From Clostridiales bacterium (GTDB lineage: Bacteria; Bacillota; Clostridia; Peptostreptococcales; Anaerovoracaceae): a stretch of DNA of 46,892 nt. Positions 34,271 to 44,245 of this stretch are shown one piece after another; the first letter of the stretch is position 1, and each line of letters opens with the position of its first letter. Under the pieces are notes generated by a model. It worked only from the letters and a program-made list of their open reading frames with translations, had not been told where the DNA came from and ran no database searches. The stretch spans positions 1 through 46,892 of the forward strand of contig JAAYDG010000017.1 of NCBI GenBank assembly GCA_012729355.1, given 5' to 3'. The translations under genes and the position numbers were made by a program.

Positions 34271-35113
34271 GTGTACAAAATCTTAAAGAAGGTGAACCTG
34301 AATCCCACTGTGACGCTGATGGAGATCGACGCACCTCTCATCGCAGCAAAAGCCGAACCCGGACAGTTCGTCATTTTACGCGTCAACGAAGAAGGAGAAA
34401 GAATTCCTTTGACCGTAGCCGATTTTGATCGATCGAAGGGATCGATCACCATCATTTTCCAAATCGTCGGAGCAACGACCGAACTGCTGAACCTGAAACA
34501 GGAAGGCGATTCTCTGCAGGATCTTGTGGGTCCGCTGGGCGTGCCGTCCCATACGGAAGGGCTTAAGAAAGTCGCTGTCGTCGGCGGCGGCGTTGGCTGT
34601 GCGATCGCATACCCCATCGCCAAGAAACTCCACGAACAAGGAACCGTCGTCCATGCTGTCGTCGGATTCAAAACGAAGGATCTGGTGATCCTCGAAGATG
34701 AATTCAAAAAGGTCAGCGACCGAATGATCATGATGACGGACGACGGAAGCTACGGAGAAAAAGGACTCGTGACCGATGCGCTGAAAGCGCTGCTGGATGC
34801 CGGCGAACAATACGACGAAGTGATTGCCATCGGCCCGGTCATCATGATGAAATTCGTCAGCCTGCTGACAAAACAATACGAGATCAAAACCGTCGTGAGC
34901 ATGAACTCCATCATGATCGACGGAACAGGCATGTGTGGCTGCTGCCGCCTGACCGTAGGCGGCGAAACGAAGTTTGCCTGCGTGGACGGACCGGATTTTG
35001 ACGGCCATCAGGTCAACTTTGATGAAGCGATGCAGAGAGGTGTCATGTACAGGGACTTTGAACAGAAATGCCACCAGGATGTCTGCAATCTCTACAAGAT
35101 GGAGGTGAAATAA
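34271..35113 (+). CDS. nfnA: NADH-dependent ferredoxin:NADP+ oxidoreductase subunit A (sulfide/DHOD-like FAD/NAD-binding protein)
   Basis: VGPLGVPSHTEGLKKVAVVGGGVGCAIAYPIAKKL; C-terminal 2Fe-2S CGCCRLTVGGETKFACVDGPDFDGHQV. Confidence 0.9.
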   Translation: MYKILKKVNLNPTVTLMEIDAPLIAAKAEPGQFVILRVNEEGERIPLTVADFDRSKGSITIIFQIVGATTELLNLKQEGDSLQDLVGPLGVPSHTEGLKKVAVVGGGVGCAIAYPIAKKLHEQGTVVHAVVGFKTKDLVILEDEFKKVSDRMIMMTDDGSYGEKGLVTDALKALLDAGEQYDEVIAIGPVIMMKFVSLLTKQYEIKTVVSMNSIMIDGTGMCGCCRLTVGGETKFACVDGPDFDGHQVNFDEAMQRGVMYRDFEQKCHQDVCNLYKMEVK

Positions 35114-35114
35114 T

Positions 35115-36509
35115 ATGGCCAACATGTCTTTGAAGAAAAATGAAATGCCCGCCCAGGATCCTCACGTGAGAAACTGCAACTTCCAGGAAGTTGCGCTGGG
35201 ATACACGGAAGCCATGGCGCTGGACGAAGCGACCCGCTGTCTCAACTGCAAGCACAGCCCTTGCATTGCCGGTTGTCCGGTGGAGATTAATATCCCCGCA
35301 TTCATCATGAAAACAGCGCAAGGGGAATTTGAAGAAGCGTATCAGATCATTGCCAAAGACAGCTCGCTGCCCGCTGTGTGCGGCAGAGTCTGCCCCCAGG
35401 AATCCCAGTGCGAGCTTGTCTGTGTCCGGGGAATCAAAGGCGAGCCGGTGGGCATCGGAAGACTGGAACGTTATGTTGCCGACCGGCATATCGAGAACGT
35501 AAAAGAAAAGCCGGTGAAACCGGAACCCAACGGGCATAAAGTGGCTGTGATCGGATCGGGCCCCGCAGGACTCACCTGCGCCGGTGACCTGGCAAAGAGA
35601 GGATACGATGTCACCATATTCGAAGCGCTTCATACCCCGGGCGGCGTTCTGGTATACGGCATACCGGAATTCCGGCTGCCCAAGGCCATCGTTAAGAAAG
35701 AGATCGATGGGCTCAAAGAACTCGGCGTTACGATCCGGACCAACATGGTCATCGGACGATCCGTAAGCGTGGATGAACTGTTGACCGAACACGGATTCGA
35801 GGCGATCTTTATCGGTTCGGGTGCCGGGCTCCCCATGTTCATGCACATCCCCGGAGAGAATCTGAAAGGTGTTTATTCCGCCAACGAGTATCTGACTCGC
35901 GTAAATCTGATGAAAGCCTACCGGTCGGACACGGCTACGCCGATCAAGAAAAGCAACAGAGTCGCCGTCGTCGGCGGGGGCAACGTGGCAATGGACGCTG
36001 CGCGCTGTGCCAAGCGCCTGGGCGCGGAAGAAGTATACATCGTCTACCGTCGTTCGGAAGAAGAGCTTCCCGCCAGAGCGGAGGAAGTGGAACACGCGAA
36101 GGAAGAGGGAATCATATTCAAGCTACTCAATAATCCGGTCCGGATCCTGGGAGACGAACAGCTTTGCGTAACCGGAATCGAATGTCTGGAAATGAAGCTG
36201 GGAGAACCCGACGATTCGGGAAGAAGACGCCCGATCCCCGTGGAAGGCTCCGAGTGGACCCTCCCTGTCGATACGGTGATCATGGCCATCGGGACCTCTC
36301 CAAACCCGCTGATCAAGTCCACGACCCAAGGACTTGAAACACAAAAATGGGGCGGAATCATCGCAGAAGAACCGTCGGGCAAGACCAGCAGAGAGCACAT
36401 CTATGCCGGCGGAGACGCCGTGACGGGCGCCGCCACTGTAATTCTGGCCATGGGTGCAGGGAAATGCGCAGCCAGAGCCATCGACGAAGAATTGAATCCG
36501 AAGCAATAG
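35115..36509 (+). CDS. nfnB: NfnB / GltA-type NADPH-dependent glutamate synthase-like oxidoreductase
   Basis: CLNCKHSPCIAGCPVEINIPAFI...CGRVCPQESQCELVCVRG...KVAVIGSGPAGLTCAGDLAKRGYDVTIFEALHTPGGVLVYGIPEFRLPK. Confidence 0.93.
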   Translation: MANMSLKKNEMPAQDPHVRNCNFQEVALGYTEAMALDEATRCLNCKHSPCIAGCPVEINIPAFIMKTAQGEFEEAYQIIAKDSSLPAVCGRVCPQESQCELVCVRGIKGEPVGIGRLERYVADRHIENVKEKPVKPEPNGHKVAVIGSGPAGLTCAGDLAKRGYDVTIFEALHTPGGVLVYGIPEFRLPKAIVKKEIDGLKELGVTIRTNMVIGRSVSVDELLTEHGFEAIFIGSGAGLPMFMHIPGENLKGVYSANEYLTRVNLMKAYRSDTATPIKKSNRVAVVGGGNVAMDAARCAKRLGAEEVYIVYRRSEEELPARAEEVEHAKEEGIIFKLLNNPVRILGDEQLCVTGIECLEMKLGEPDDSGRRRPIPVEGSEWTLPVDTVIMAIGTSPNPLIKSTTQGLETQKWGGIIAEEPSGKTSREHIYAGGDAVTGAATVILAMGAGKCAARAIDEELNPKQ

Positions 36510-36513
36510 ATAT

Positions 36514-36555
36514 GCAATAAAAAAATCCCGGGTTCCCGGGATTTTTTTTATTGCG
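36514..36555. terminator. Bidirectional intrinsic terminator (nfnB / ridA)
   Basis: GCAATAAAAAAATCCCGGGTTCCCGGGATTTTTTTTATTGC. Confidence 0.85.
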
Positions 36556-36556
36556 A

Positions 36557-36949
36557 TCACTCTTCGATGCCGGCGATCACGTCGATTTCCACATCCAGTC
36601 CGTCGTAAATCTCCGATCCAAACGTCGTTACTCTGGCCGGATAACCATCTTCCTCGTTGAAATAAGATCCGTACACACTGTTCATTTCGGAAAAATATTC
36701 CGGCCGCGTCATGTGGATGCTGCACTTGAGCACCAACCGCATGCTGCTGCCCACATCCTCCAGGATCGCTTTGATGTTCTTCATGATGTTCTCGGTCTGT
36801 TCGGTCACCGTCCCGTGGAGGATCTCGCCCGTTACGGCATCCTCGGACGCCATACCGGAAATAAACAACAGGTTTCCGTACTTGACAACGTTTGAATACG
36901 GGCCGACCGGCGCAGGCGCCTTCGCGGTCGGTATGATCTCTCTTTTCAT
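36557..36949 (-). CDS. ridA: RidA family reactive intermediate deaminase
   Basis: MKREIIPTAKAPAPVGPYSNVVKYGNLLFISGMASEDAVTGEI...TRPEYFSEMNSVYGSYF. Confidence 0.92.
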   Translation of the reverse strand: MKREIIPTAKAPAPVGPYSNVVKYGNLLFISGMASEDAVTGEILHGTVTEQTENIMKNIKAILEDVGSSMRLVLKCSIHMTRPEYFSEMNSVYGSYFNEEDGYPARVTTFGSEIYDGLDVEIDVIAGIEE

Positions 36950-37007
36950 AACTTCACCCTCCTTTGCACAACGGAATTTTTCTTACTTCTTCGGATCCGG
37001 ATTGTTC

Positions 37008-38423
37008 CTATACCGGATAAGCGCCGTTCTCCGTATCCGCCAGGGACAGATCGATCCCGTCCTGCTGCGCTTTCCGATATTTGAAATAATCCAACGCAAC
37101 CTGGGGGAACAGCGCATAGGACAACACGTCTTCGTCCTGCTGTTTCCATTCGGCCATCTCCTGTTCCAGCTTCTCCAACTCCGGTTTCAGGTCGTCGGCC
37201 GGCCTGTATGTCTTGGGGGTTGCATCGCCGATGACTTTTTTCTGTATCTCCGGATCGAAGGGTTTGACAGTCTGTCCGTAATCCCCCATGAATACGGCTT
37301 TCGTTTCCTTCGTGACCATCTTGTAACGCTCCCCTGTCAGCACGTTGAAGAGCGCCTGGGTGCCCACGATCTGCGACGAAGGGGTCACCAGAGGCGGCTC
37401 ACCCAGTTCCCTGCGAACTCGCGGGATCTCGGCCAGCACTTCATAATATTTATCGGAAGCATTCTGTTCGGCCAACTGGGAAACCAAGTTGGACAGCATG
37501 CCTCCCGGGACCTGATACAAGAGGGTTTTGATATCCACGCCCATCATTTTGGGATTCAGGAGCCCTGTATCCAGGGCATGCTCCTGGAAAGGCCTGAAAT
37601 AATCGGCGATCTCGGCCAAAAGGACTTGATCCAGCCCCGTATCGTAGGGCGTTCCCTTCAATGTCTCGACCATGATCTCCGTAGCAGGCTGGCTGGTGCC
37701 CATGGCAAAAGGTGAAATGGCCGTATCGATGATGTCACACCCGGCCTCGATCGCTTTCAAGTACGAAATGGGGGCCACGCCGCTGGTGCAATGGCAATGG
37801 ACATCGATCGGAATGTCCGAAGTTTGCTTCAATGCCTCAACCAGCTCCTGCGCGGCATAGGGAAGCAGCAGTCCTGCCATATCCTTGATGCATAGGGAAT
37901 CCGCGCCCATGTCGCCGATACGGCGGACGAGGTCCTTCCAATAATCCAGCGTATAGGCATCGCCCAGCGTGTAGGACACGGCGATCTGTGCGTGAGCGCC
38001 TTCTTTTTTTGTGGTCCGCACCGCAGTCTCCAGATTCCGAAGGTCGTTGAACGCGTCAAAAATACGCATGATATCGATCCCGTTGGCGATTGATCTCTGC
38101 ACGAAGTACTCCACTACGTCATCGGCATAGTGCCGGTAGCCCAATATATTCTGTCCTCTCAACAGCATCTGCAGTTTCGTGTTCTTGAATCCCTTTCGCA
38201 GCATCCGCAGCCGATCCCAGGGATCCTCTTTCAGAAAGCGCAGGGAGGCGTCAAACGTGGCTCCCCCCCAGCATTCCACGGAATAATACCCTACTTTATC
38301 CAATTTTTCCATGATTGGAAGCATCTCTTCCGTGCTCATGCGCGTAGCGATGAGCGACTGGTGCGCATCCCGCAATATGGTTTCGGTGATTTTGACCGGT
38401 TTCTTTTCTGCTTGATTCATCAT
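37008..38423 (-). CDS. oadA: Oxaloacetate decarboxylase alpha / pyruvate carboxylase CT-type (5S-like) subunit without biotin domain
   Basis: PVKITETILRDAHQSLIATRMSTEEMLPI...YSVECWGGATFDASLRFLKEDPWDRL...VHCHCTSGVAPISYLKAIEAGCDIIDTAISPFAMGTSQP; ends without an AMKM biotin motif. Confidence 0.92.
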   Translation of the reverse strand: MMNQAEKKPVKITETILRDAHQSLIATRMSTEEMLPIMEKLDKVGYYSVECWGGATFDASLRFLKEDPWDRLRMLRKGFKNTKLQMLLRGQNILGYRHYADDVVEYFVQRSIANGIDIMRIFDAFNDLRNLETAVRTTKKEGAHAQIAVSYTLGDAYTLDYWKDLVRRIGDMGADSLCIKDMAGLLLPYAAQELVEALKQTSDIPIDVHCHCTSGVAPISYLKAIEAGCDIIDTAISPFAMGTSQPATEIMVETLKGTPYDTGLDQVLLAEIADYFRPFQEHALDTGLLNPKMMGVDIKTLLYQVPGGMLSNLVSQLAEQNASDKYYEVLAEIPRVRRELGEPPLVTPSSQIVGTQALFNVLTGERYKMVTKETKAVFMGDYGQTVKPFDPEIQKKVIGDATPKTYRPADDLKPELEKLEQEMAEWKQQDEDVLSYALFPQVALDYFKYRKAQQDGIDLSLADTENGAYPV

Positions 38424-38436
38424 TTTCTCCTCTACA

Positions 38437-39564
38437 CTACCGAACGCCGAAAATGGCCATGAACGTACCGGCTGCAACGGCCGTTCCGATAACACCCGCT
38501 ACGTTGGGGCCCATCGCATGCATGAGTAAAAAGTTTGTGGGATCCGCCTCTGCGCCGACTTTCTGCGATACTCTGGCCGCCATGGGAACCGCCGAAACTC
38601 CGGCAGATCCGATGAGCGGATTGACTTTGCCTCCGCTGAACTTGCACATGATCTTTCCGAAGAGGACTCCCGCCGCCGTACCGAAGGAAAACGCCACCAG
38701 CCCCAGGATGACGATCTTGATCGTCGACCAGTTCAGGAACGCTTCCGCGGAAGTGGTGGCGCCTACGGAAGTACCCAACAGAATCACGACGATGTACATG
38801 AGGGCATTGGAGGCAGTCTCCGTGAGTTGGCGCACGACGCCGCTCTCCCGGAACAGATTCCCCAGCATCAGCATGCCCACCAGGGGTGCGGTGGAGGGTA
38901 AAATGGAACACACGACCATGGTGACCACAATGGGGAAACAGATCCGTTCCACTTTGCTCACATGCCGGAGCTGATCCATTTTGATCATGCGCTCTTCCTT
39001 CGTGGTCAGGGCTTTCATGATGGGGGGTTGAATGATCGGCACCAGCGCCATGTACGAATACGCCGCTACGGCGATCGGTCCCATCAGCGCAACCTGGCCC
39101 AGTTTGCTGGCCAGGAAGATGGAAGTAGGACCGTCTGCGCCGCCGATGATGGATATGGCTGCGGCGGCTCTGTCGTCAAAGCCCAACAACATGGCGCCGA
39201 TATACGCCGCATAGATCCCGAATTGCGCTGCGGCGCCCAACAGAAAACTCTTCGGATTGGCGATGAGCGGGCCGAAATCCGTCAATGCACCGACGCCCAT
39301 GAAAATCAATGACGGCAGGATGGCCCATTCGTCCAACAGGTAAAAATAGTGGAGCAAACCCCCTTCATCCATGATGGGGGGATAGATGTTTACCAGAAGC
39401 ATCCCGAAAGCGATGGGAACCAGAAGCAGTGGTTCGTATCCTTTGGCAATGGCCAGATACAGAAACCCGCACGCCACAAGGATCATCACCAGATTCCCCA
39501 CGCTCAGGTTGAGGAAAGCCGTCTGCTGCAGCAGATTGCTCAGTGTTTCACTGATATAACTCAC
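38437..39564 (-). CDS. Na+-translocating decarboxylase beta subunit
   Basis: [86 protein letters not shown]. Confidence 0.96.
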   Translation of the reverse strand: MSYISETLSNLLQQTAFLNLSVGNLVMILVACGFLYLAIAKGYEPLLLVPIAFGMLLVNIYPPIMDEGGLLHYFYLLDEWAILPSLIFMGVGALTDFGPLIANPKSFLLGAAAQFGIYAAYIGAMLLGFDDRAAAAISIIGGADGPTSIFLASKLGQVALMGPIAVAAYSYMALVPIIQPPIMKALTTKEERMIKMDQLRHVSKVERICFPIVVTMVVCSILPSTAPLVGMLMLGNLFRESGVVRQLTETASNALMYIVVILLGTSVGATTSAEAFLNWSTIKIVILGLVAFSFGTAAGVLFGKIMCKFSGGKVNPLIGSAGVSAVPMAARVSQKVGAEADPTNFLLMHAMGPNVAGVIGTAVAAGTFMAIFGVR

Positions 39565-39606
39565 AATTGTCCTCCGTTATACGGTAAAAGCCGATCACTG
39601 GCTGCA

Positions 39607-39978
39607 TCAGTTGATGATGGCCAACGAGTCTCCGGCCTCCACCGGGCTCCCTTCGGATATGACGATTTGTTCGATCACACCGTCTCTCGGCGCTACGACC
39701 GGGATTTCCATTTTCATGGCTTCCAGAATCACCACCGTGTCGCCCTTGCTGACTTTCTGGCCCGCTTTTACGACGATCTTCCACACTTTGCCGGCCGCCC
39801 CGGCTGTGATCGCTTCCCCTTCGACCGACCCTGCCCCGGGCTTTTTCCCTTCCTGCGGGCTCGGCGACACCGCAACCGGCGCCGGTTGCGAAGCCGGGAC
39901 AGAAGTGCCCGTGCTTCCCTTCTTTTCCACCTGCACTTCGTAGGTGATGCCGTTGACTGTTACTGAATACGTTTCCAT
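39607..39978 (-). CDS. Biotin carboxyl carrier (gamma/1.3S-like) protein
   Basis: METYSVTVNGITYEVQVEKK, Ala/Pro linker, KGDTVVILEAMKMEIPVVAPRDGVI biotinylation motif; start at 39978. Confidence 0.95.
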   Translation of the reverse strand: METYSVTVNGITYEVQVEKKGSTGTSVPASQPAPVAVSPSPQEGKKPGAGSVEGEAITAGAAGKVWKIVVKAGQKVSKGDTVVILEAMKMEIPVVAPRDGVIEQIVISEGSPVEAGDSLAIIN

Positions 39979-40021
39979 CGCTATCTCCTTTGAATAAAAA
40001 CTGCCTGTATCCTGTTGAGGG

Positions 40022-40342
40022 TCAGCTGCGTCGGATCGACCGGACCACATACGAATCTGCTATGTCGGTTTCCTGCGATACGCATGCGCAGACTGCCGCT
40101 GTGATGACGGCCACCAGGATCGAATCGATCCTCTCAGAACTCTCTTGGGTCGGTTTCGGTCCACGTTCTTCGTTTTTGATTGCCTCAAACCCTGTCTTTT
40201 GGGCTACTCTTTGTTCCAGCAACCCGGGCAGGTATTTGAACAAGGAAATGATAAACGATATGAAGATGAGCACCGAAAAAACCACGCCCATTCCCAATAT
40301 CGTGTGCATGACCGCTTTGGTGAAGATCTCCGCAAGTGTCAT
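40022..40342 (-). CDS. OadG family sodium pump decarboxylase small subunit
   Basis: MTLAEIFTKAVMHTILGMGVVFSVLIFISFIISLFKYLP; operon position. Confidence 0.8.
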   Translation of the reverse strand: MTLAEIFTKAVMHTILGMGVVFSVLIFISFIISLFKYLPGLLEQRVAQKTGFEAIKNEERGPKPTQESSERIDSILVAVITAAVCACVSQETDIADSYVVRSIRRS

Positions 40343-40358
40343 CCCTTCGCCTCCTCCG

Positions 40359-41750
40359 CTATCCTCTTTTATCCGAAAGCATTTCCAGCGCGCCGATCAC
40401 ATACTTCCGTGTATCCACGGGCGCGATGACTTTATCCACATAGCCTCGCGCAACGAAAGCGGCCGTACCGGCCTTCTCCTCGTACGCTGCTGTTTTTTCC
40501 GCCAGAAATCCATTTTTGGCGGTCGATTCGGACAATTCCCTGCTGTACAGGATACGGACAGCATCCTCTCCGGGCATCACCTGAATCTGTGCACCGCTCC
40601 AGGCAAAGACAAAATCCGCCCCCAATCCTTTGCTGTTCATGACGGTATAAGCATTTCCCAGGGCTTTTCCCGTGATAAGATTGATCCTGGGGACCTCGGA
40701 CGACGCCCAGACGCTGAGCAAATATGCCGCTGCCGCAGGAAGTACCGATTCCTGGCCGCAGTCGGGTGAAAAGCCTCGGGTGTCGGTGAGCGTCAGGACC
40801 GGAATCCCGAATGCGCTGCAGAAATCAACAAAATCTGCCATGATCTCGCAAGCCTCCGCTGTCAGGTATCCCTCTCCGGCGTTGCCGGCAACGCCTACGG
40901 TTTTGCCGTTGAAACGGGCAAAGCAAGTCATGACCGCCGAACAACCGGGCCGAACAAGCTCAAAAACCGATTCGGCATCTGCGATCTCCCGGATCAAAAG
41001 ACCTGCTTCCGCAGCACCGATCCCCACCCCTGCAGCCGGACGGTTCAGGTCGTCGTTCGTTGCCGCCTGAGGAATCAAATCTTCGTTGGAGAGAGGCAGA
41101 TATCCGATCAGCCTTCTGATCATACCGCAAATCTCTTCTTCCGTACCGGTTCCGGAAGATATCCGTTGTCCGCCGGTATTGTCACTCAAAACCGCTGCCA
41201 TGTCGCACCGTCTTGCATCCGTGGTTCTGACAGCCGGCGGATTGATGAACAGTTCGGCATTGTTTTCCGTAAAGATAAAATCACAGAGGGAGGCGATCAA
41301 TGCGCTGCCTCCGCCGCATCGGTTGAAGACTCCTGCAATCTGGGGAATGCGACCTTTGGCTTTCGTCTGCGCCCGATACAGGCGTCCGAAAGCATCCAAA
41401 GCGTCGGCTCCTTCTCTGATTCGCAGACCCGTGCTGTCCAGCAATGCGATCACGGGGGCACCCGTTTTGAGCGCCATATCGTACACGCGAAGGATCTTTT
41501 CGGCATGCATCTCCCCTAACGATCCTCCCAGCACATCGGGATCCTGACTGTAAATATAAATAGGACGGCCTTCTACCGTACCGTATCCGGTAAGAACGCC
41601 GTCCGAATATTCTCTCTTTCCCCCTTGCGTAAAATCGGTGTTTCTCGCAAGGATCTTTTCCCCCATCTCCATAAAACTTCCGGCATCCAGAACGGACTCG
41701 ATCCTTTCTTTTGCCGATGCGGATGTTCCCATAATGCTTTCCTCCCTCAT
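40359..41750 (-). CDS. Acyl-CoA carboxyltransferase (PCC-beta/MmdA/12S-like) subunit
   Basis: FTQGGKREYSDGVLTGYGTVEGRPIYIYSQDPDVLGGSLGEMHAEKI...GIPVLTLTDTRGFSPDCGQE. Start 41750 or 41732. Confidence 0.85.
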   Translation of the reverse strand: MREESIMGTSASAKERIESVLDAGSFMEMGEKILARNTDFTQGGKREYSDGVLTGYGTVEGRPIYIYSQDPDVLGGSLGEMHAEKILRVYDMALKTGAPVIALLDSTGLRIREGADALDAFGRLYRAQTKAKGRIPQIAGVFNRCGGGSALIASLCDFIFTENNAELFINPPAVRTTDARRCDMAAVLSDNTGGQRISSGTGTEEEICGMIRRLIGYLPLSNEDLIPQAATNDDLNRPAAGVGIGAAEAGLLIREIADAESVFELVRPGCSAVMTCFARFNGKTVGVAGNAGEGYLTAEACEIMADFVDFCSAFGIPVLTLTDTRGFSPDCGQESVLPAAAAYLLSVWASSEVPRINLITGKALGNAYTVMNSKGLGADFVFAWSGAQIQVMPGEDAVRILYSRELSESTAKNGFLAEKTAAYEEKAGTAAFVARGYVDKVIAPVDTRKYVIGALEMLSDKRG

Positions 41751-41922
41751 TCCGGGTTTAGGCAACAAAAACACGTACCTCTGCGCTCAGGCAGTTTGTC
41801 ACGCTCAAATGGTATTATACTTGAAGTTGTGCTCTTATTCAAACCATTTTTGTCAAAAAGCCATGCGGATTATGATATACTCCTATTCAAGATCGATCAT
41901 CAACAAAATGAAGGAGGAGCAT

Positions 41923-43092
41923 ATGAACGGTTATCCAATCGATTCTTACGTGGAAGCGCATAAAAATGAAATGCTGGAGAAGTTCGAACAGTTGGTGCGG
42001 CTGGAAAGTCATTTCGAAGAAAAGGAGAATGTTCTGAAAGCCATGGCTTGGGTGCAGAAGGAATTCGAAGCGGAGGGATTCACTTGCCGCATCGAGGGGA
42101 CCACCGACAAACGGGCAGGTTTGCTCATCGGAATGCTGGGCGCAGAACGACCCGCATCTCCTGTCATTCTCTCCGGACACATCGATACGGTACACCGCCA
42201 GGGAAGTTTCGGAGAAGGACTCTGGCGCGTGGACGGCGACAAAGTGTACGGTGCGGGCGTCAACGACATGAAAGGCGGGATCATCGAAGCGCTTTACATC
42301 GTCAAAGCACTCAATGCGCAGGGGTACGACCGCACACCGCTCAAGATCCTGTTCGCCGGAGACGAAGAAGGCGATCACATCGGCACCGACACCAATCTGC
42401 TCTACACAAGGGAAAGTCGGGGCGCTCTGGCCGCGTTCAACATGGAAACCGGAGTGGAAGGTGTTTTTACCGTGGCCAGAAAATCCTGCCACATCTTTCA
42501 TTTGACCGTGGAAGGTCAAGGCGGCCACGCAGGAAACGATTTTAACACTTCGCACAACGCGGTGGAAGAAGCCATGCACAAAGCGCAGGAAATCGTCCGT
42601 CTGACGGATATCGACAAGGGCACCACCGTAGCGACGACCGTCATTCGCGGCGGAGATCACCCCAGCGCCATCCCCGCGTCCTGCGAAGTGACGCTGGATG
42701 CCCGAGTCTCGTCGCCGGAAGAAAAAGAGCGGATCTACCGCTCTGTCCGCGAGATCTGCGGTAAAGCAGTCATTCCGGGAACAAAGACCGCCTATGACTG
42801 TTATGCCGCCAAATATGAAGGATATACGGAAAATGACAAAATCAGGAAGCTGCACAGCTTCGTGAACGAGATCGCCGAAGAATTGGGGCAACCGGCCTAC
42901 GGCAAGTGCTACAGAGGCGGTGCAGCAGACTCGGGGAACATGGCTATTGCCGACATTCCCGTCCTGTGCTCCTGCGGTATCGTGGGGGATTTTTCACACG
43001 ATCGGAAAGAGTTTGCGTTGCTCCACACGCTGTATGACCGCACGAAACTCTTCGCTTCGGTCATTGCGGAAATCGACAGGTTTAGCTGCTGA
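41923..43092 (+). CDS. M20 family metallopeptidase
   Basis: VILSGHIDTVHRQGSFGEGLWRVDGDKVYGAGVNDMKGGIIEALYIVKAL; start ATG 41923 behind GGAGGAG. Confidence 0.92.
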   Translation: MNGYPIDSYVEAHKNEMLEKFEQLVRLESHFEEKENVLKAMAWVQKEFEAEGFTCRIEGTTDKRAGLLIGMLGAERPASPVILSGHIDTVHRQGSFGEGLWRVDGDKVYGAGVNDMKGGIIEALYIVKALNAQGYDRTPLKILFAGDEEGDHIGTDTNLLYTRESRGALAAFNMETGVEGVFTVARKSCHIFHLTVEGQGGHAGNDFNTSHNAVEEAMHKAQEIVRLTDIDKGTTVATTVIRGGDHPSAIPASCEVTLDARVSSPEEKERIYRSVREICGKAVIPGTKTAYDCYAAKYEGYTENDKIRKLHSFVNEIAEELGQPAYGKCYRGGAADSGNMAIADIPVLCSCGIVGDFSHDRKEFALLHTLYDRTKLFASVIAEIDRFSC

Positions 43093-43095
43093 CCC

Positions 43096-44172
43096 TTATA
43101 CGACCAGTTCTTTGGAGGCCTCGCCGCCTTCCAGAAAATAACGGGCCAGATCCAGCGGAGCAAAGATCCCAAGATCCGTTACGACACCGCTGACCAGATG
43201 GGGCGGCGTAATGTCAAAACTGGGATAGTAGCCTTTGACCCCTTCTGCCGCCGTTCGTACCCCCATGGCTTGAAGAACGAATTCCGGATCCCTCAGTTCA
43301 ATGTGGACGGTGTCTACAGTCGGATGACCGACATCCGGTGCGCCGGTCACAAAATACGGAATACCGTGGTGATGCGCCGCGATAGCGATTTGATACGTGC
43401 CGATCTTGTTGACCACGTGTCCGTCCAGACAGATGGCATCCGCCGCCGAAGTAAAGACATCCACCCGCTCTTTTTTCATGACGTAGGCAGGCATATTATC
43501 AGTGATCACCGTCACATCGAAGCCCATATCCCGCACCACGGTTGCGGTCAGCCTTGCTCCCTGAAAATAGGGCCTGGTCTCGGGACAGAACACCCGAAGG
43601 ACTTTACCGCGTTCCCGGCTTTCCCGAAGCATCATGCCCACAATCGTCTCTCCGAAACATTGAGTCATGATCGTTCCGTGGGCGGGAAACATCTCGGTCA
43701 GGTAGGATGCGATCCGGGCCACTCTGCTGTATCGTCTGTCATTGATGGCCAATGCCTCCGCGCGGACGGCTTCGTCGACGCGGATCCCCCGATCCAGCGC
43801 GATCTGCGCAGCCGAAAGACAGCGGTTTACGACCTGTTGCATCCGCAGCCTGGTCGTCGGTCTGGCGTTTACCATTGTATCTGCCGCACCGGCCAGATAA
43901 CGCCTCTGCCCTTCCGCATCCGATGTGCGGCATTCCCAGGCCGCCAGGGCCATGCCCATGGCAGCGGCACTGAACGGGCCCGCACTCTGGGTCACCATGT
44001 CTGTAATTGCCTTGGCGACTTCATTGTGTGTCCGGCAAGTGACGAATTCCACTTTCCCCGGATAGATCCTTCGGTCGAGGATCCGAACGGCTCCGGCCTC
44101 GTACCAGGCAATATTCTCGTACTGCAGCATAAAAGCCAGATCATGGTCCGGCCGTTCTTTATGATTTGTCAT
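43096..44172 (-). CDS. MtnA/eIF-2B alpha-like sugar-phosphate isomerase (methylthioribose-1-phosphate isomerase-like)
   Basis: VRILDRRIYPGKVEFVTCRTHNEVAKAITDM...VNARPTTRLRMQQVV...VFCPETRPYFQGARLTA...VVNKIGTYQIAIAAHHHGIPYFV...FDITPPHLVSGVVTDLGIF. Confidence 0.85.
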   Translation of the reverse strand: MTNHKERPDHDLAFMLQYENIAWYEAGAVRILDRRIYPGKVEFVTCRTHNEVAKAITDMVTQSAGPFSAAAMGMALAAWECRTSDAEGQRRYLAGAADTMVNARPTTRLRMQQVVNRCLSAAQIALDRGIRVDEAVRAEALAINDRRYSRVARIASYLTEMFPAHGTIMTQCFGETIVGMMLRESRERGKVLRVFCPETRPYFQGARLTATVVRDMGFDVTVITDNMPAYVMKKERVDVFTSAADAICLDGHVVNKIGTYQIAIAAHHHGIPYFVTGAPDVGHPTVDTVHIELRDPEFVLQAMGVRTAAEGVKGYYPSFDITPPHLVSGVVTDLGIFAPLDLARYFLEGGEASKELVV

Positions 44173-44233
44173 ATTATGTCCTCCGAGTTTTATTATAGAT
44201 GGAAATCCTTTGTTTTTCAATCACGCGGCATGG

Positions 44234-44239
44234 TATAAT
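44234..44239 (+). promoter_or_regulatory. Candidate -10 box of the barnase-like gene
   Basis: TATAAT ending 6 nt before the ATG; weak -35 TTGTTT at about 44210-44215. Confidence 0.45.
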
Positions 44240-44245
44240 GCACCC

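Noticed and set aside
35043-36095. 350-aa minus-strand ORF
   Set aside because: Antisense to nfnA/nfnB, which carry strong Fe-S and nucleotide-binding signatures.
41887-42891. 334-aa minus-strand ORF
   Set aside because: Antisense to the M20 peptidase gene; Phe/Gly/His-rich shadow translation.
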